DNA from: Saprospiraceae bacterium
Lineage (GTDB): Bacteria > Bacteroidota > Bacteroidia > Chitinophagales > Saprospiraceae
Length of the DNA stretch: 64,000 nt
Assembly (NCBI GenBank): GCA_016714985.1
Contig: JADKBS010000017.1
Span: 133,082-197,081 of the forward strand
Direction: 5' to 3'
Part shown: positions 1 through 10,113 of the stretch, piece after piece
Position numbering within the stretch: position 1 is the first letter of the stretch
Layout: each line of letters opens with the position of its first letter
The notes under the pieces: generated by a model
The model's database searches: none
The model's input: the letters and a program-made list of their open reading frames with translations, nothing else
What the model was told of the DNA's origin: nothing
Position numbers and translations under genes: made by a program

Positions 1-2010
1 GTGCAGGCAGTGAGGGTCAATGCCCCTGAAGATGCTTGCAGTGGCAGCACGGAAACGGTCACCACGCTGTCGCAGCCCTGCGCTGTAACAAAACTGAAAG
101 GTGTGTTAGAGTTCGGCGGCAATGGTTGGCCATTGTAGGTCACGGTATTGCCAGGGCAAGCAAAAAGCGTAAGGCTGGTAGTAATGACGTCCACTTCCTG
201 CACGAACACGGTCACGATGCTGTCGCAACCATTTGACAGGGCAGTGAAGGTAAAATCGGTCGTACTGCCTGGTGCCAATTGCTCGCCGCTGTAAGTGACT
301 GTGCTGCCACCACAGGCTTGCAGGGTCAGGTTGGAGGAGATAGGTGCGATTTCGGTCACGTTCACGGTCACGGTCGAATCACAGCCGTTTTGCGCAGCAA
401 GGGTAAAAACACCGCTGGTGCCAGCCATTATGGACTGTCCATTATAGGTGACGGATGAGCCTTCGCAAGCCTCCAGCGTCAGTGTAGAGGCGAAGGTAGG
501 CAGGGCGGAAACCGTGACCGTCACCACGCTGTCGCAGCCAGCTGCGGCAGTATAACTGAACTGGTTGATGCTGCCAATGGCCAAGTCCTGGCCAAGGTAT
601 TCGGCAGTGGTACCAGGGCAAGTAAACAGTTCCTCCAAAGTTTGGAACGACTCAACCTCCGCCACGGTCACTGTCACCACGGAATCGCAACCGTTGGAGG
701 CCGTGTAGTTGAAGTCGAGGTCGGTGCCGGGTGCCAAATCGAAGCCATTATAGCTGGCCGTGAAGCCTTCACATGCCTCCAGTTCAACGGTGGTGGCGTA
801 GCTCTGCAATGCCGTTACATTTACCGTTACGATGCTATCGCAACCGATGGTAGAGGTAAAATTGAACGGCGTGGAGCTGCCCGGAGCCAGGCTTTGTCCT
901 TGGTGAAAAGCATTGGTGCCGGGGCATGCTGTGAGGTTCAGGGTTGAAGTAAGCACTTGGATTTCGTTCACCGTCACGGTCACCACAGAGTCACAGCCGT
1001 TTTGCGCAGCAAGCGTGATGGGCGTGACTGAGCCGGGCGGCAGCGATTGCCCTGCATAGACAATGGGCGTGCCCGTGCAGGTCTGCAAACTGAGGTTGCT
1101 GGCAAATGTTGGCAGTTGAACCACTGTCACCGTCACGATGCTGTCGCAACCCTGTACCGAGGTGAAGTTGAAAGGCGTCGTCGTGCCAGGCTGGAGGTTT
1201 TGGCCAATGTATGGGATTGTCTCCCCGGTACATGCATTAAAGCTAAGGGACTCTTGAAACGCTGCCACGGCCGTAACATTGACCGTCACTACGCTGTCGC
1301 AGCCACTGGCTGTTACCAAGTTGAAGGGCGTGCTGGTGCCAGGTTGCAATTGCTGGCCATTGTAGTTATAGGTGGTGCCAGTACAGGTCTGTACGTCAAG
1401 GGTGGAGGTAAGCACAGCGAGTTCCTGTACCGTCACGGTCACCACAGAATCACAGCCGCTCTGGGCGCTCAAGGTGATGGGAGTGGTGGAATTTGGCGAC
1501 AATTGTTGGCCGTTGTAGCTGACCGTAGTGCCGGTACAGGTTTGCAAGGTCAGGCTGCTCGTAAAATTCGGCAACGTCTGCACGGTCACGGTCACTACCG
1601 AGTCACAGCCATTGAAGGCGTTGAAGGTAATTGGAGTCACGCTGCCCGCTGGCAATTGCTGCCCAGCATAGGTAACGGTTTCACCTGCACAAGCCTGCAA
1701 GGTGAGGCTGCTGGTATAGTTCTGCAAGGGCTGCACAAAGACCGTCAGCACGGAGTCACAGCCATTGAAGGCATTTAAGGTGAACTGGGTGGTACTGCCT
1801 GGCGCCAAATTTTGTCCTAAAAAGTTCACTGTTTCACCTTGACAGGCAGTGAGCGTGAGGTTGCCCGTGGTATTGGGCAGACTGGCCACGACTACTGTCA
1901 CCACCGAGTCGCAGCCCGCATAGTTGTTGAAGGTGAACTGGCTACTGCTGCCCGCCGCCAATGGAAGGCCGTTGTAGAGCACCGTTTCGCCAACGCATGC
2001 CGAAAGGTTG
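1..2010 (-). repeat. Tandem 153-bp coding repeats, at least 13 copies
   Basis: The codons for the conserved GCDS motif lie at + strand positions 69, 222, 378, 531, 684, 837, 990, 1143, 1296, 1449, 1602, 1755 and 1908, so spacing is 153 bp except for one 156-bp step. Each 51-residue unit reads roughly C-x-G-x4-Y-x-G-Q-x-L-x2-G-S-x4-F-x6-G-CDSVVTVTV, with two conserved cysteines. The copies differ at many bases, so the array is old rather than freshly amplified. It continues past the left edge. Confidence 0.95.
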
Positions 2011-3195
2011 ACCGTGTTGGTGGTATTGCCCCACTGTCACAACCACATCTTCGACGGCGGCTCCACAAAAATTGCTGGCTACGGCCGTATAAGTGGTCGT
2101 GGAGGTTGGGCTAACAGTAATGGAGTTGGCCACCGTGCCATCGGGTATCCAAGTCGTTACAGCACCACCGGAGGGGTTTGCAATCAATTGTACGCTTTCG
2201 CCTTGGCAGATAACCTGGTCGTTGGAAGTCGTAATAGTAGGAAAAGGAAGGGTATTCACTTCGATTTCAACGGTGACGGAACCGCAGGAATTGGTACCTG
2301 TGGCCGTATAGACCGAAGGGCCGTTAGGTGGCGTCACCACGAGTACCGGCCCAGATGTATTGGTCGGCGTCCAAGTGACCACATCCACAAACTCTGTATT
2401 GACCACCAGCACGGCGGGCGTACCTTCACAGACCTCTACCATTTCCTCTTGTGGGGTCATGTAGGGCAATGGCAACATCGAAATAGAGATGGTCGTAGAA
2501 GTCGAGCATCCGGGGTTCGAGCCTGTTATCGTATAGGTTTCGTCGGAAAAAGCAGTGACGGTGATACTGGTGTTGGTCGAATTGCCAGGGCTCCAAAGGA
2601 TGTCCTCCACAAGGTAGTTGGGCGTCACGGACAAGGTAACGACGTCGCCCGGGCAGGCAAAGACGATGTCTTGGTTTGGGATAAGCACCGGTTCGAAGCA
2701 GGGGAACTCACCTTCATAATTGTCCAAGAATGTACCAGCACCACCCGGGCAAAGGTTGGCTTCTTGTCCACCGCCCCACCACTCGGTAGGAATGCCCTGA
2801 ACGACCATGGTGAAGTTGAAGCTCTGGTCATTTGGCTCAAGGGTAATATCCAAAAATGGCGGGGTTGCACTTGGATTCGGATTGCCCCACTGTACGTTGC
2901 CCCCATTGATGGCGGCATTCAGGGTAGTGCCGTTCGCACTTGTAAAACTGGTGGGCGAAATGCTGAGGATGGTGGCGTCAATATTGAGGTAAAAACCCCA
3001 GGTAGAGCCAACGCCCGTAGTCGTGCCGCCAGCCACCAATGCTGTCCATTGAATGGTAAAAGTGCCGTCCCCATTGTCGGTGATGCTATTCATGTCATAG
3101 CCAGAGGTGTCGCAGGCCAAGACGAGGCCGGGCATTGCCAATAACGTGAAAATCAGGAGGGCTGTTCTCTTCATCATTTTGTAAACATGCTTCAT
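1..3195 (-). CDS. Large secreted repeat protein, 5' part (C-terminus beyond window, one frame break)
   Basis: Probable cell-surface or secreted adhesin-like protein. It starts at 3195 (or at an in-frame Met at about 3177) with a signal peptide ending near LVLA/C. Then comes a 130-residue beta-rich region, two or three Ig/PKD-like domains of about 80 residues (to about residue 385) and at least 13 tandem 51-residue repeats running off the left edge. The frame breaks at a CCCC run (2029-2032). Dropping one base restores VTVGNTTNTVNL and leaves an open frame to base 1. No sorting domain is visible because the C-terminus is missing; a T9SS substrate is inferred from architecture and neighbours. 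The function is unknown; the repeats suggest a stalk or adhesin. Confidence 0.8.
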
Positions 3196-3484
3196 GTCGC
3201 TTGTCGTTTACCTTTTTAAGAAATCATAGCATAAAACCATACAATTCATGTTTGCCATTGACCAAAGGTCATTTCAATATTGGCACAACAAGATTTGCCG
3301 TCCCAAACCTCGCTTGTTTCGGCGTTTGGGACGGTGAATCTACAACAAAAATTTTTTTTGGAAAAACAGTCGGTGGCTTGCAATGAAGATTTGCAAAGCA
3401 TTTGGCAAACGAAGGAGGGTGAAACTACGAAAATGAATTTGGTGGGAATCTCAATTTTTCATCGGTTTTGGAGCGCTTGGATTA
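3196..3484. other. Intergenic, one short hairpin
   Basis: The gap lies between the start of the repeat protein and the end of the zinc-ribbon gene. An 11-bp inverted repeat (CCGTCCCAAAC at 3298-3308, complement at 3324-3334) could form a hairpin but has no T-run. No gene was recognised. Confidence 0.4.
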
Positions 3485-3757
3485 TCAAACAGCCTCCACA
3501 ACCCGAATCCTGATTTTCTGAATTTCTTCCTTTAACCAACCATCTAAGTTGCGGTACCAATCCAAGTGCGCCGACCAGCGGCCACAACCACCTGTGGTAG
3601 GCTCGTGGCAGCAGGTCTCTTCCCATTGCTTGCCGCAGGATGGGCACCGGCCTGCGGTGTCAAACGTATGCCATGAATGGCCACAGGTGCATTGCCACAG
3701 GTCGGCAGGCGTAGGTTCCCAATTGCATTTCGGGCAGGCTATCTTGACTTCGGCCAT
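3485..3757 (-). CDS. Small multi-zinc-ribbon protein, 90 aa
   Basis: A cytoplasmic protein of unknown role. It has CxxC at Cys8/Cys11, CxC at 23/25, CxxC at 38/41, then Cys49, Cys50, His51 and Cys58, which is enough for two zinc ribbons. The C-terminal 30 residues are helical and charged. No signal peptide or membrane segment is present. The Met at 3757 is the natural start because the first CPKC knuckle follows at once. It is monocistronic. The cysteine spacing supports it being a real gene; the family was not recognised. Confidence 0.7.
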   Translation of the reverse strand: MAEVKIACPKCNWEPTPADLWQCTCGHSWHTFDTAGRCPSCGKQWEETCCHEPTTGGCGRWSAHLDWYRNLDGWLKEEIQKIRIRVVEAV

Positions 3758-3770
3758 GATTTATTCGCTT

Positions 3771-3804
3771 GACGGTGGACGGTGGACGGTGGACGGTGGA
3801 CGGG
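3771..3804. repeat. Heptamer minisatellite (GGTGGAC)n
   Basis: About 4.8 perfect copies of a 7-bp unit directly upstream of the zinc-ribbon gene. Such tracts can vary in copy number. Confidence 0.9.
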
Positions 3805-3977
3805 TTTCGCCATGTCACACCGTCTATCGTCTATCGTTTTACAAAATAGAAAAACCGGGCTTCGATGGGTCGCAGCCTATGATAAGTGGTGCAACGTCAA
3901 TCGAAGTCCGGTCAAATGTTTTTACAGGTGGCATGGCGGCATCGGCCGCTTCTGCCTATTGGAAGGACAGCAAAGGA

Positions 3978-4172
3978 CTATATCTCCTCGGCCCGCTTCT
4001 TTTGCTCTTTGTAAACAGCTTTGAGGTACTCAGCCCGCTTTGTGATGGACGGCTTCGTGAACTCCCGGCGGGTACGCAGCTCTTTGAGGGTCTGCGTCTG
4101 CTGGAATTTGCGTTTGAAGCGCTTGAGCGCCTGGTCAATTGATTCGCCGTTTTTGATTTCTACAATCAGCAT
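3978..4172 (-). CDS. rpsU: 30S ribosomal protein bS21
   Basis: A 64-residue basic protein matching bacterial S21: it starts MLIVEIKNGESIDQALKRF, followed by the Arg/Lys-rich helical tail KELRTRREF and KPSITKRAEYLKA. The length is normal for the family. S21 binds the small subunit near the mRNA platform; in Bacteroidota it helps occlude the anti-Shine-Dalgarno. It appears to be a single gene. A TAAATTTG -7-like box lies on the minus strand at 4272-4279, but no well-spaced -33 element accompanies it. Confidence 0.92.
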   Translation of the reverse strand: MLIVEIKNGESIDQALKRFKRKFQQTQTLKELRTRREFTKPSITKRAEYLKAVYKEQKKRAEEI

Positions 4173-4542
4173 AAATTAATGAAATGGACTTTGAACGCCG
4201 AAGTGCCTGATTTTACTGGATTCTTCCAGAACAGTAGCTTCGACTGGTTTCTGAATTTTTCTAACGGGGCGCAAATTTAGCATAGTTTGTCAATAAATGC
4301 GGGGACAACTGCTGTTTTTCATAAATATTTTTTCACTAAGGCCACAAATCGCTTTTTTCACGGCACTTCTTGGCTTTCTTTGCCTTCGCCAAGTCCATTG
4401 GACTAAAGAAAGCCAAGCTACTTGGTTGAAGAGTGTTTTGGGAAAATTGAATGCTAAACTAAAAATGGGAGAGGAGGTAGAAAATACGACCATTTCCTTT
4501 CTCCTCCCCCACCCTGTTTTGTTACAAAAAAAACGAACTGCC
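4173..4542. other. Divergent intergenic region with nested inverted repeat
   Basis: This region separates rpsU (minus) and the serine hydrolase (plus). It holds a 13-bp perfect inverted repeat, CTTGGCTTTCTTT at 4369-4381 and its complement at 4405-4417, enclosing a second palindrome AGTCCATTGGACT at 4392-4404. The plus frame is open back to 4297, but the signal peptide fixes the hydrolase start at 4543. No other gene was seen. Confidence 0.6.
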
Positions 4543-5835
4543 ATGAAAAAATGCTTATTCCTTTTTTGCCTGCTGGTATCCTCGCTGTTGCTCGTTGCAC
4601 AGACCAAATCCGCCAAAAACTCCCCGCTGCTGACCGAGGCCACGCCCGAAAGCCAAGGCTTCAGCACTGAGCGGCTGGCCCGTATGGACGCCATGCTGCA
4701 GTCCGCCGTGACCGACAGCGACATCCCGGGTGCTGTCATGCTCATTGCCCGCAACGGCAAAATCGTCTATTGGAAAGCCTTCGGCATGGCCGATAACCAG
4801 GCCAAGCGCACGCTCAAGCGGGACGACATTTTCCGCATCGCTTCGCAAACCAAGGCAATCACCTCCACTGCCGTGATGATGCTCTGGGAGCAGGGCAAGT
4901 TCCAGTTGGACGATCCCATTTCAAAGTACATACCCGAGTTCAAGAACCCACAGGTGCTAAAGGATTTCAAGTACGGAGACACCACATGGACGGGCGAACC
5001 CGCCAAATCGGAAATCACCATCCGACAGTTGATAACCCATACCAGCGGTGTGGGTTATGGCGTGATTGACGGCGACGAGCGCTTTCGGATGATATACCAC
5101 AAGGCGGGCATCACCGACCTATATAGCGACAAAGGCGTCACCATCGGCGAGAGCGTAAGGAAACTGGCAAAACTCCCGCTACATCACAACCCCGGCGAGA
5201 AATACACCTATTCCGAGGGCATTGACGTGTTGGGATACCTGATCGAAGTCGTGTCGGGCGAGCCGCTCGACCAGTATTTCCGCAAGCATATCTTCGAGCC
5301 GCTGGGCATGAACGACACCTATTTTTACCTTCCTTCAGAAAAAGCCAGCCGCCTTGTGGCAGTGCAAGAACCCAAAAACGGCCAATGGGTGCGCTTCCCC
5401 AACACTTTCTACAATCCTGATTATCCACTCACTAAGGGTACCTTCTTTTCTGGTGGCGCTGGCCTCAGCAGCACGGCCAAGGACTACGCAACTTTCCTTC
5501 AGATGTACCTCAACGGCGGCGAACTGAACGGCAAGCGCCTCCTCAGCCGTACCACGGTTGACGTTGTACTGACCAATCAAGTCGGCGACCTGTTCGCTTG
5601 GGACAACGGCAAGGGGTTCAGCCTCGCATTCGGGGTTTTGAATGAAAAAGGCGAGGCCAAGGGCGGGCAGGGCAGCGCCGGCACCTTCGATTGGGGCGGC
5701 TATTTCAACACCAGCTATTTTGCCGACCCTGAAGAGAAAATCATTGGCGTGCTGCTCAAGCAAACGCAGGGCACGGTCTCCGATGAAACGGGAGCCTATA
5801 TGCGCCAAATGATTTACCAAGCGCTGGATGATTAA
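4543..5835 (+). CDS. Secreted serine hydrolase, beta-lactamase/class C PBP-like
   Basis: A 430-residue hydrolase of the beta-lactamase superfamily (Pfam Beta-lactamase; PBP4*/EstB group), probably periplasmic. The signal peptide MKKCLFLFCLLVSSLLLVAQ is followed by the catalytic SxxK as SQTK at residues 101-104, inside RIASQTKAITS. A Tyr-Ser pair in KYTYSEGIDVLG fills the YxN-like position, and GGYFNTSYF near the C-terminus fits the KTG/HxG strand. ATG 4543 is chosen because the signal peptide starts there. These proteins are variously esterases, DD-peptidases or D-aminopeptidases, so the substrate cannot be told. It converges with the histidine kinase, leaving 7 bp between the stops. Confidence 0.85.
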   Translation: MKKCLFLFCLLVSSLLLVAQTKSAKNSPLLTEATPESQGFSTERLARMDAMLQSAVTDSDIPGAVMLIARNGKIVYWKAFGMADNQAKRTLKRDDIFRIASQTKAITSTAVMMLWEQGKFQLDDPISKYIPEFKNPQVLKDFKYGDTTWTGEPAKSEITIRQLITHTSGVGYGVIDGDERFRMIYHKAGITDLYSDKGVTIGESVRKLAKLPLHHNPGEKYTYSEGIDVLGYLIEVVSGEPLDQYFRKHIFEPLGMNDTYFYLPSEKASRLVAVQEPKNGQWVRFPNTFYNPDYPLTKGTFFSGGAGLSSTAKDYATFLQMYLNGGELNGKRLLSRTTVDVVLTNQVGDLFAWDNGKGFSLAFGVLNEKGEAKGGQGSAGTFDWGGYFNTSYFADPEEKIIGVLLKQTQGTVSDETGAYMRQMIYQALDD

Positions 5836-5842
5836 AGGGGCA

Positions 5843-8800
5843 TCAATTCGCCAATTCAGAGACACTCATTATTGGCAGTTCAACATAAAAATTGGTGCCT
5901 TTGTCCATTTCGGTCTCAAAGTAAATATCCCCTTTAAACCCTTCGATAATGCTCTTGCAAATGGCGAGGCCAAGGCCCGTACCAGAATTTTTGGTGGAGA
6001 AATTGGGCGAGAAAACCTTTTCCTGAATTTCAGGCGGAATGCCCGTGCCATTGTCCGCAACCTTCAGGTATGCCTTGTTCCCTTCTTGGTAAAGGGAAAC
6101 TTGGATTTTGCCCTTTCGCTCGTCGGGTATGGCCTGTATGGCGTTCTTCAGCAGGTTGTTGATGACCCTCGTGACTTGGTTTCGGTCGGCATACACCTCA
6201 AAGTCCACTTTTGGCAGTTCGAGGGTGATGTCCATGTCGAGCCGCTCGTTTTTGAACAGGTGGTGGACAGACGAGACCAAATCGTTCAGGGAGAACTGTA
6301 TGTTCTCTGGCTTGGGCATCTTGGCGAAACTTGAGAACTCGGTGGCGATTTGCGCCAGCGACTCGATTTGCTCTACCAAAGTGTTGGAAACCCGTTTCAA
6401 TAGCGGCCCTATCATTGCTGGGTCGGGGTTTGACTGGTAGGCATGAAGCAGGTATTGGATGCTCAGTTTCATGGGCGTGAGCGGGTTCTTGATTTCGTGG
6501 GCCACTTGCTTGGCCATTTCCCGCCAAGCACCGTCCCGCTCAGATTGCGCAAGCAAAAGGGAGCTTTCCTCAATTTTCTTAACGGCTCTGTTATAAGCAG
6601 TCACCAAATCGCCAATTTCGTCCTTGCGCTTCCACTCGATGGGGTCGTTGCCACCAAGGCGTAGGCGCTTTAGGCTTTCGCTGAGGGCCGTCAACTTCTT
6701 GGTGATGGAATTGGCGATGAAGATGGCAAGGCCGCCCGCAATCAACAGCAGGAACACATATACGTTGAGCAGGGTGCTCATGAAATCGGTGACTTCACTG
6801 CGCAGCTCTCGGTGCTGTGCATAATAGGGTATGCCCATATAGGCAAGTGTGTTGCCTTCCATGTCCTTCAATGGAAGGTAGGCGGCCGTGTAAAACAGGT
6901 TGCCGATGCTTTCATCCTGGTCTTCCCGGTCGAGGCCGAGGTTGTGCAGGCTCTGGTAGGCATAGGCCCCCATCTTATTGGATACCAAACCACCTTTGAA
7001 GATGTCCTCCTCGGAAGAAGTGATAAGGTTGCCCGTGAGGTCGTAGATGTTTACATCCAAGCGGTGAACCTCCGATACGAGGGGGATCAAAGAAGACAAT
7101 GAAAAAGCATTGAGTTCTTCCTCGATACCAACCGTCAGCTCTTCGTGGGATTTTTCTAATTGGATTAGGAGTTTACCCGAAGCCGCTTCATTTGGTTTGT
7201 CGCTGGATGCTGCCGATTTCTCGTCACTGACGAACGACCGCTGCTCTACACGGTTTTCCGCTAATTTATTGCCGCTGGGAACCGACTGCTTTCCCAGTTT
7301 CCGCTCTTTTTCCCATTCCCTTTGGCGTTCCTTGTGCCATGCCTTTATTTCATAGTTCACACTGGCAAGTGCGGAAGTGACCTTGCGGTCGAGGCGTCCC
7401 TTGTGGTAGTCATTGGAGGATTTTTGGAAATACCAGACCGTGACGAAGCCGATGCCCAGGAATGAGAAAAGCACCATGCTGATGATCCAGAACTGAAACT
7501 GGTTCCGGATGGAAGGCTTTGTTGTCCTGAAAAAATTGAGGGCACCGGGCAGTGCGTTCGTAAAATAATTGATGCCGCCAAACAAAAGGATGGCCAAGGT
7601 CAGCAAGGAGAACACGTAGGAGAACAACGAAAGTGGCTTGATGTACCCACCAGTTTCACGGCCAATTTTGATGACTATATTGTTCGGGGCATGGTAAAGC
7701 AGCTCGGAACGGGTAGATTTTTGGCTGACGACCCTCGTTTCGCCCACAGGTGGCAGGGAGTCGGTCAGCAGCTTACTGTAGGTCTTGTTGCGGTCTTCAA
7801 CCAAGGTGTCGTTTTGGTAAATGCCATAGTCGTAGTTGTCAAGTTCTGTGAGGTCTTTGTATTTTTTGTCGAGCAGCATCTCGGTATAGACCTTGGACGG
7901 GGTCGAGAACGAACGCTTGAAGACGAGGAAAATCGTCAGTGGGTCCTTGGTAGTGAGGTCGAGGCGGAGCAGGTAGCCGGGGTCACGTGTCTTTTCCTGC
8001 TTGAAGCGCAGCGAGGGGCTTTTGGTGGCAAGGCCTTGCATGAACTGCCCCTCCATTTCCCCAAAACTCTTTGATTGTTCGGTGAAGGCAATTTCCCCGT
8101 CCTGCCTGCGGAAGCCGTAGAGGTTGAACTTGTAGTTGTGGAGCAGGTATTTATTGATGCCAATTTTTGCGTCCACGATGTCACGTGCTTCTTCTTTTTG
8201 GATCAAGTCGTCTCCGTAATAATCGGTGAGCAGGTTCCAAAGGCGGAGGCTGGAGTCCGACACCAATGTGTTGCCAATATCAATGAGCGCCGACTCAGCC
8301 TGGTCATCTTGGTAGCTGGCCAAAGCTTGTGCATAGACCTCCCGGCGCACGTAATCCTTGTCGCTGTTGTATTTGTAGAGGAGCATTGCCGTCAGGCAAG
8401 AAAACATCATCAGCCAGCCAACCAGCCATTGCAGGGAAAGCACCTGCTCTTCCACAAAGAACTCAAATACGATGAGATAGGCCAATGCGGCCGTCAAGAA
8501 ATAGGCAACTGGCAACTGGAGGTCGCCATAAATGACCACAGGGATGGACGCTACCAACGAAACCAGCACTGCACCTAGCCGCAAGTTTTTGCCCAGGCCT
8601 ACCTTGAAGATGGCCTGCATCATGCGGTGGCTGAACAGGAAGAAAGCCAAGAGCAGCAGCACTACTCCTATCATCGCCAACACGCTCTGCGAGTTGAGGT
8701 TGAACACGTTCTCGAAGTCGAAAACGATGGAGGAGTCGAGTATGATGGACTTGAAGATGCTGCAAACCATGAGCATGGCCAGGTTCACGCTGAAGAAGTT

Positions 8801-9799
8801 GAGCGCCGTGAGGCCGAAGCGGACGGCCAGGGATGGGTGGTGGAACTCCTTCACCTGGAACTCCCGATTGAAGAACACCATCATCCATACCAGCAAAATT
8901 ACGTTGATGAGCAACTCGCCGAGAGAATTCACCCCTTCTAGGATAGGCTCCGTGAAGACTTTTGAAAAGGTCTGGAAGGTGGCGAAATGCTGCGAAAACC
9001 CAAACTGTATGGTCAGGTACCGCACAAAGACCACGGCCCCCAGCACGAACGCCGCCCCCACCCAAGGCTGAAAACGCTTGACCAGCAGCACGGCCAAATC
9101 GTTGATGAGGACGCCCACGAATAGGAACCCCAACAAATAGATAAAAAACACAAACTGGAGGTTCACCCGGTCCTTGGCCTGGCCGGTGGCATCCAGCCAG
9201 GCAATGGCCTTGCCGTCCATGGTGTGTATCGCAAACCGGTCGCCCGACTCTTTCAAGAACACATCGGAAGGAACTGGGAAGTCATCGGTAACGAACTCGT
9301 TCTTGAGCAGGTCGCTTTTGCGGGAGTATTCCCGCTTGATGGGTATCATGGCCAGTGCCACTACCTTTTCATTGAGCCTTTGTTTTATCAGTTCAAAATA
9401 ACCGTTCGGGAGGCGGACCAATTGGTTGGTTTCGGATTGTTGGATGAGACTGTGGGCCTGTTCGGGCGAGAGGTAGGCCCGGTTGTTGAGCCAAAAGACC
9501 AGCGTATCGTTCTGGTAGAGCCGGATATTGTAGGGCTTCTTGGTCAGGTTGAGCAAGTAGTCAAGGTCGGCCTGTTGCTGCGCTGTGGGCAGGTACTCCA
9601 CCCCACGCAACTGCCTGAAAATGAAACCAGTATCGGATAAAATGGAATAGACTTCAGATTCCTTCTTGTGAAGGCTTTTCTCGATGCGGTGGGCAAAGGT
9701 CTTAAGGTGGTCTTCTTTTTTGATGCCAAAATCAAGGATGGCACCGATGCCAAAAAGAAGGAGAATGGCAGCAATGGCGTAATAAGTTCGTTTTTTCAT
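5843..9799 (-). CDS. Giant multi-pass membrane sensor histidine kinase, NtrY-like
   Basis: About 1318 residues. An N-terminal membrane segment (residues 5-25) precedes a sensor region of about 190 residues, a block of at least seven hydrophobic segments (about 222-490), a second sensor region, further membrane segments near 735, 785 and 1000, then HAMP, HisKA and HATPase_c. Catalytic motifs are intact: H-box QVAHEIKNPL (His about 1101), N-box VINNLLKNAIQA, G1 DNGTGIP and G2 GTGLGLAI. The kinase half resembles NtrY/PAS-less nitrogen-type kinases of Bacteroidota. ATG 9799 precedes the first membrane helix directly; 9817 is an alternative. No response regulator is adjacent, so the partner is unknown. 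The lysine/glutamate-rich loop near residue 830 looks flexible. Confidence 0.85.
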   Translation of the reverse strand: MKKRTYYAIAAILLLFGIGAILDFGIKKEDHLKTFAHRIEKSLHKKESEVYSILSDTGFIFRQLRGVEYLPTAQQQADLDYLLNLTKKPYNIRLYQNDTLVFWLNNRAYLSPEQAHSLIQQSETNQLVRLPNGYFELIKQRLNEKVVALAMIPIKREYSRKSDLLKNEFVTDDFPVPSDVFLKESGDRFAIHTMDGKAIAWLDATGQAKDRVNLQFVFFIYLLGFLFVGVLINDLAVLLVKRFQPWVGAAFVLGAVVFVRYLTIQFGFSQHFATFQTFSKVFTEPILEGVNSLGELLINVILLVWMMVFFNREFQVKEFHHPSLAVRFGLTALNFFSVNLAMLMVCSIFKSIILDSSIVFDFENVFNLNSQSVLAMIGVVLLLLAFFLFSHRMMQAIFKVGLGKNLRLGAVLVSLVASIPVVIYGDLQLPVAYFLTAALAYLIVFEFFVEEQVLSLQWLVGWLMMFSCLTAMLLYKYNSDKDYVRREVYAQALASYQDDQAESALIDIGNTLVSDSSLRLWNLLTDYYGDDLIQKEEARDIVDAKIGINKYLLHNYKFNLYGFRRQDGEIAFTEQSKSFGEMEGQFMQGLATKSPSLRFKQEKTRDPGYLLRLDLTTKDPLTIFLVFKRSFSTPSKVYTEMLLDKKYKDLTELDNYDYGIYQNDTLVEDRNKTYSKLLTDSLPPVGETRVVSQKSTRSELLYHAPNNIVIKIGRETGGYIKPLSLFSYVFSLLTLAILLFGGINYFTNALPGALNFFRTTKPSIRNQFQFWIISMVLFSFLGIGFVTVWYFQKSSNDYHKGRLDRKVTSALASVNYEIKAWHKERQREWEKERKLGKQSVPSGNKLAENRVEQRSFVSDEKSAASSDKPNEAASGKLLIQLEKSHEELTVGIEEELNAFSLSSLIPLVSEVHRLDVNIYDLTGNLITSSEEDIFKGGLVSNKMGAYAYQSLHNLGLDREDQDESIGNLFYTAAYLPLKDMEGNTLAYMGIPYYAQHRELRSEVTDFMSTLLNVYVFLLLIAGGLAIFIANSITKKLTALSESLKRLRLGGNDPIEWKRKDEIGDLVTAYNRAVKKIEESSLLLAQSERDGAWREMAKQVAHEIKNPLTPMKLSIQYLLHAYQSNPDPAMIGPLLKRVSNTLVEQIESLAQIATEFSSFAKMPKPENIQFSLNDLVSSVHHLFKNERLDMDITLELPKVDFEVYADRNQVTRVINNLLKNAIQAIPDERKGKIQVSLYQEGNKAYLKVADNGTGIPPEIQEKVFSPNFSTKNSGTGLGLAICKSIIEGFKGDIYFETEMDKGTNFYVELPIMSVSELAN

Positions 9800-10113
9800 G
9801 GTCCGCTGTTTGTCCAACCCAAGGCGGTTGAATTGCCGTATTTTTCACTCCAAAAAACCAATGGGAATCGTGTGGCAGGTAGTTCTTTGCCGATGAAACC
9901 AAATGCAGCCGGCGCAAATTTAAGGGTATTTCACATATTAAAAAATATTTTGCAAAACACTGCCTTGGAGGTCAATGCACTGCAAAAATTTGGCCGAAAA
10001 TATCAGCTCCAAAAGATGGGCAATCGTCATGTGTTTCAACCATCAACGAAAAAGCCACCAAGGGCTCCCTCAGTGGCTTTGTTCATTTGCTTTTAATGAT
10101 CTTTCTGCCGCCA
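9800..10113. other. Intergenic region upstream of the sensor kinase
   Basis: Minus strand TAAATTTG (complement at 9915-9922) resembles a Bacteroidota -7 box about 116 nt upstream of the kinase, but no -33 TTTG lies at the right distance. The rest is AT-rich with no gene. The right part contains the terminator of the FG-GAP gene. Confidence 0.35.
10048..10080 (-). terminator. Rho-independent terminator of the FG-GAP gene
   Basis: Read on the minus strand, GCCACTGAGGG and CCCTTGGTGGC form a stem followed by TTTTT. It lies about 35 nt past the stop of the FG-GAP protein gene. Confidence 0.75.

Noticed and set aside
1..2010. CRISPR array
   Set aside because: The 153-bp period is in coding frame, units are diverged along their full length and there are no short identical repeats with unique spacers.
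2008..3144. 378-codon plus-strand frame opposite the repeat protein
   Set aside because: Shadow of the minus-strand gene with its signal peptide and Ig-like domains; no signal or motif of its own.
4297..4542. Extended N-terminus of the serine hydrolase
   Set aside because: It runs through an inverted-repeat region and would bury the signal peptide that starts at 4543.
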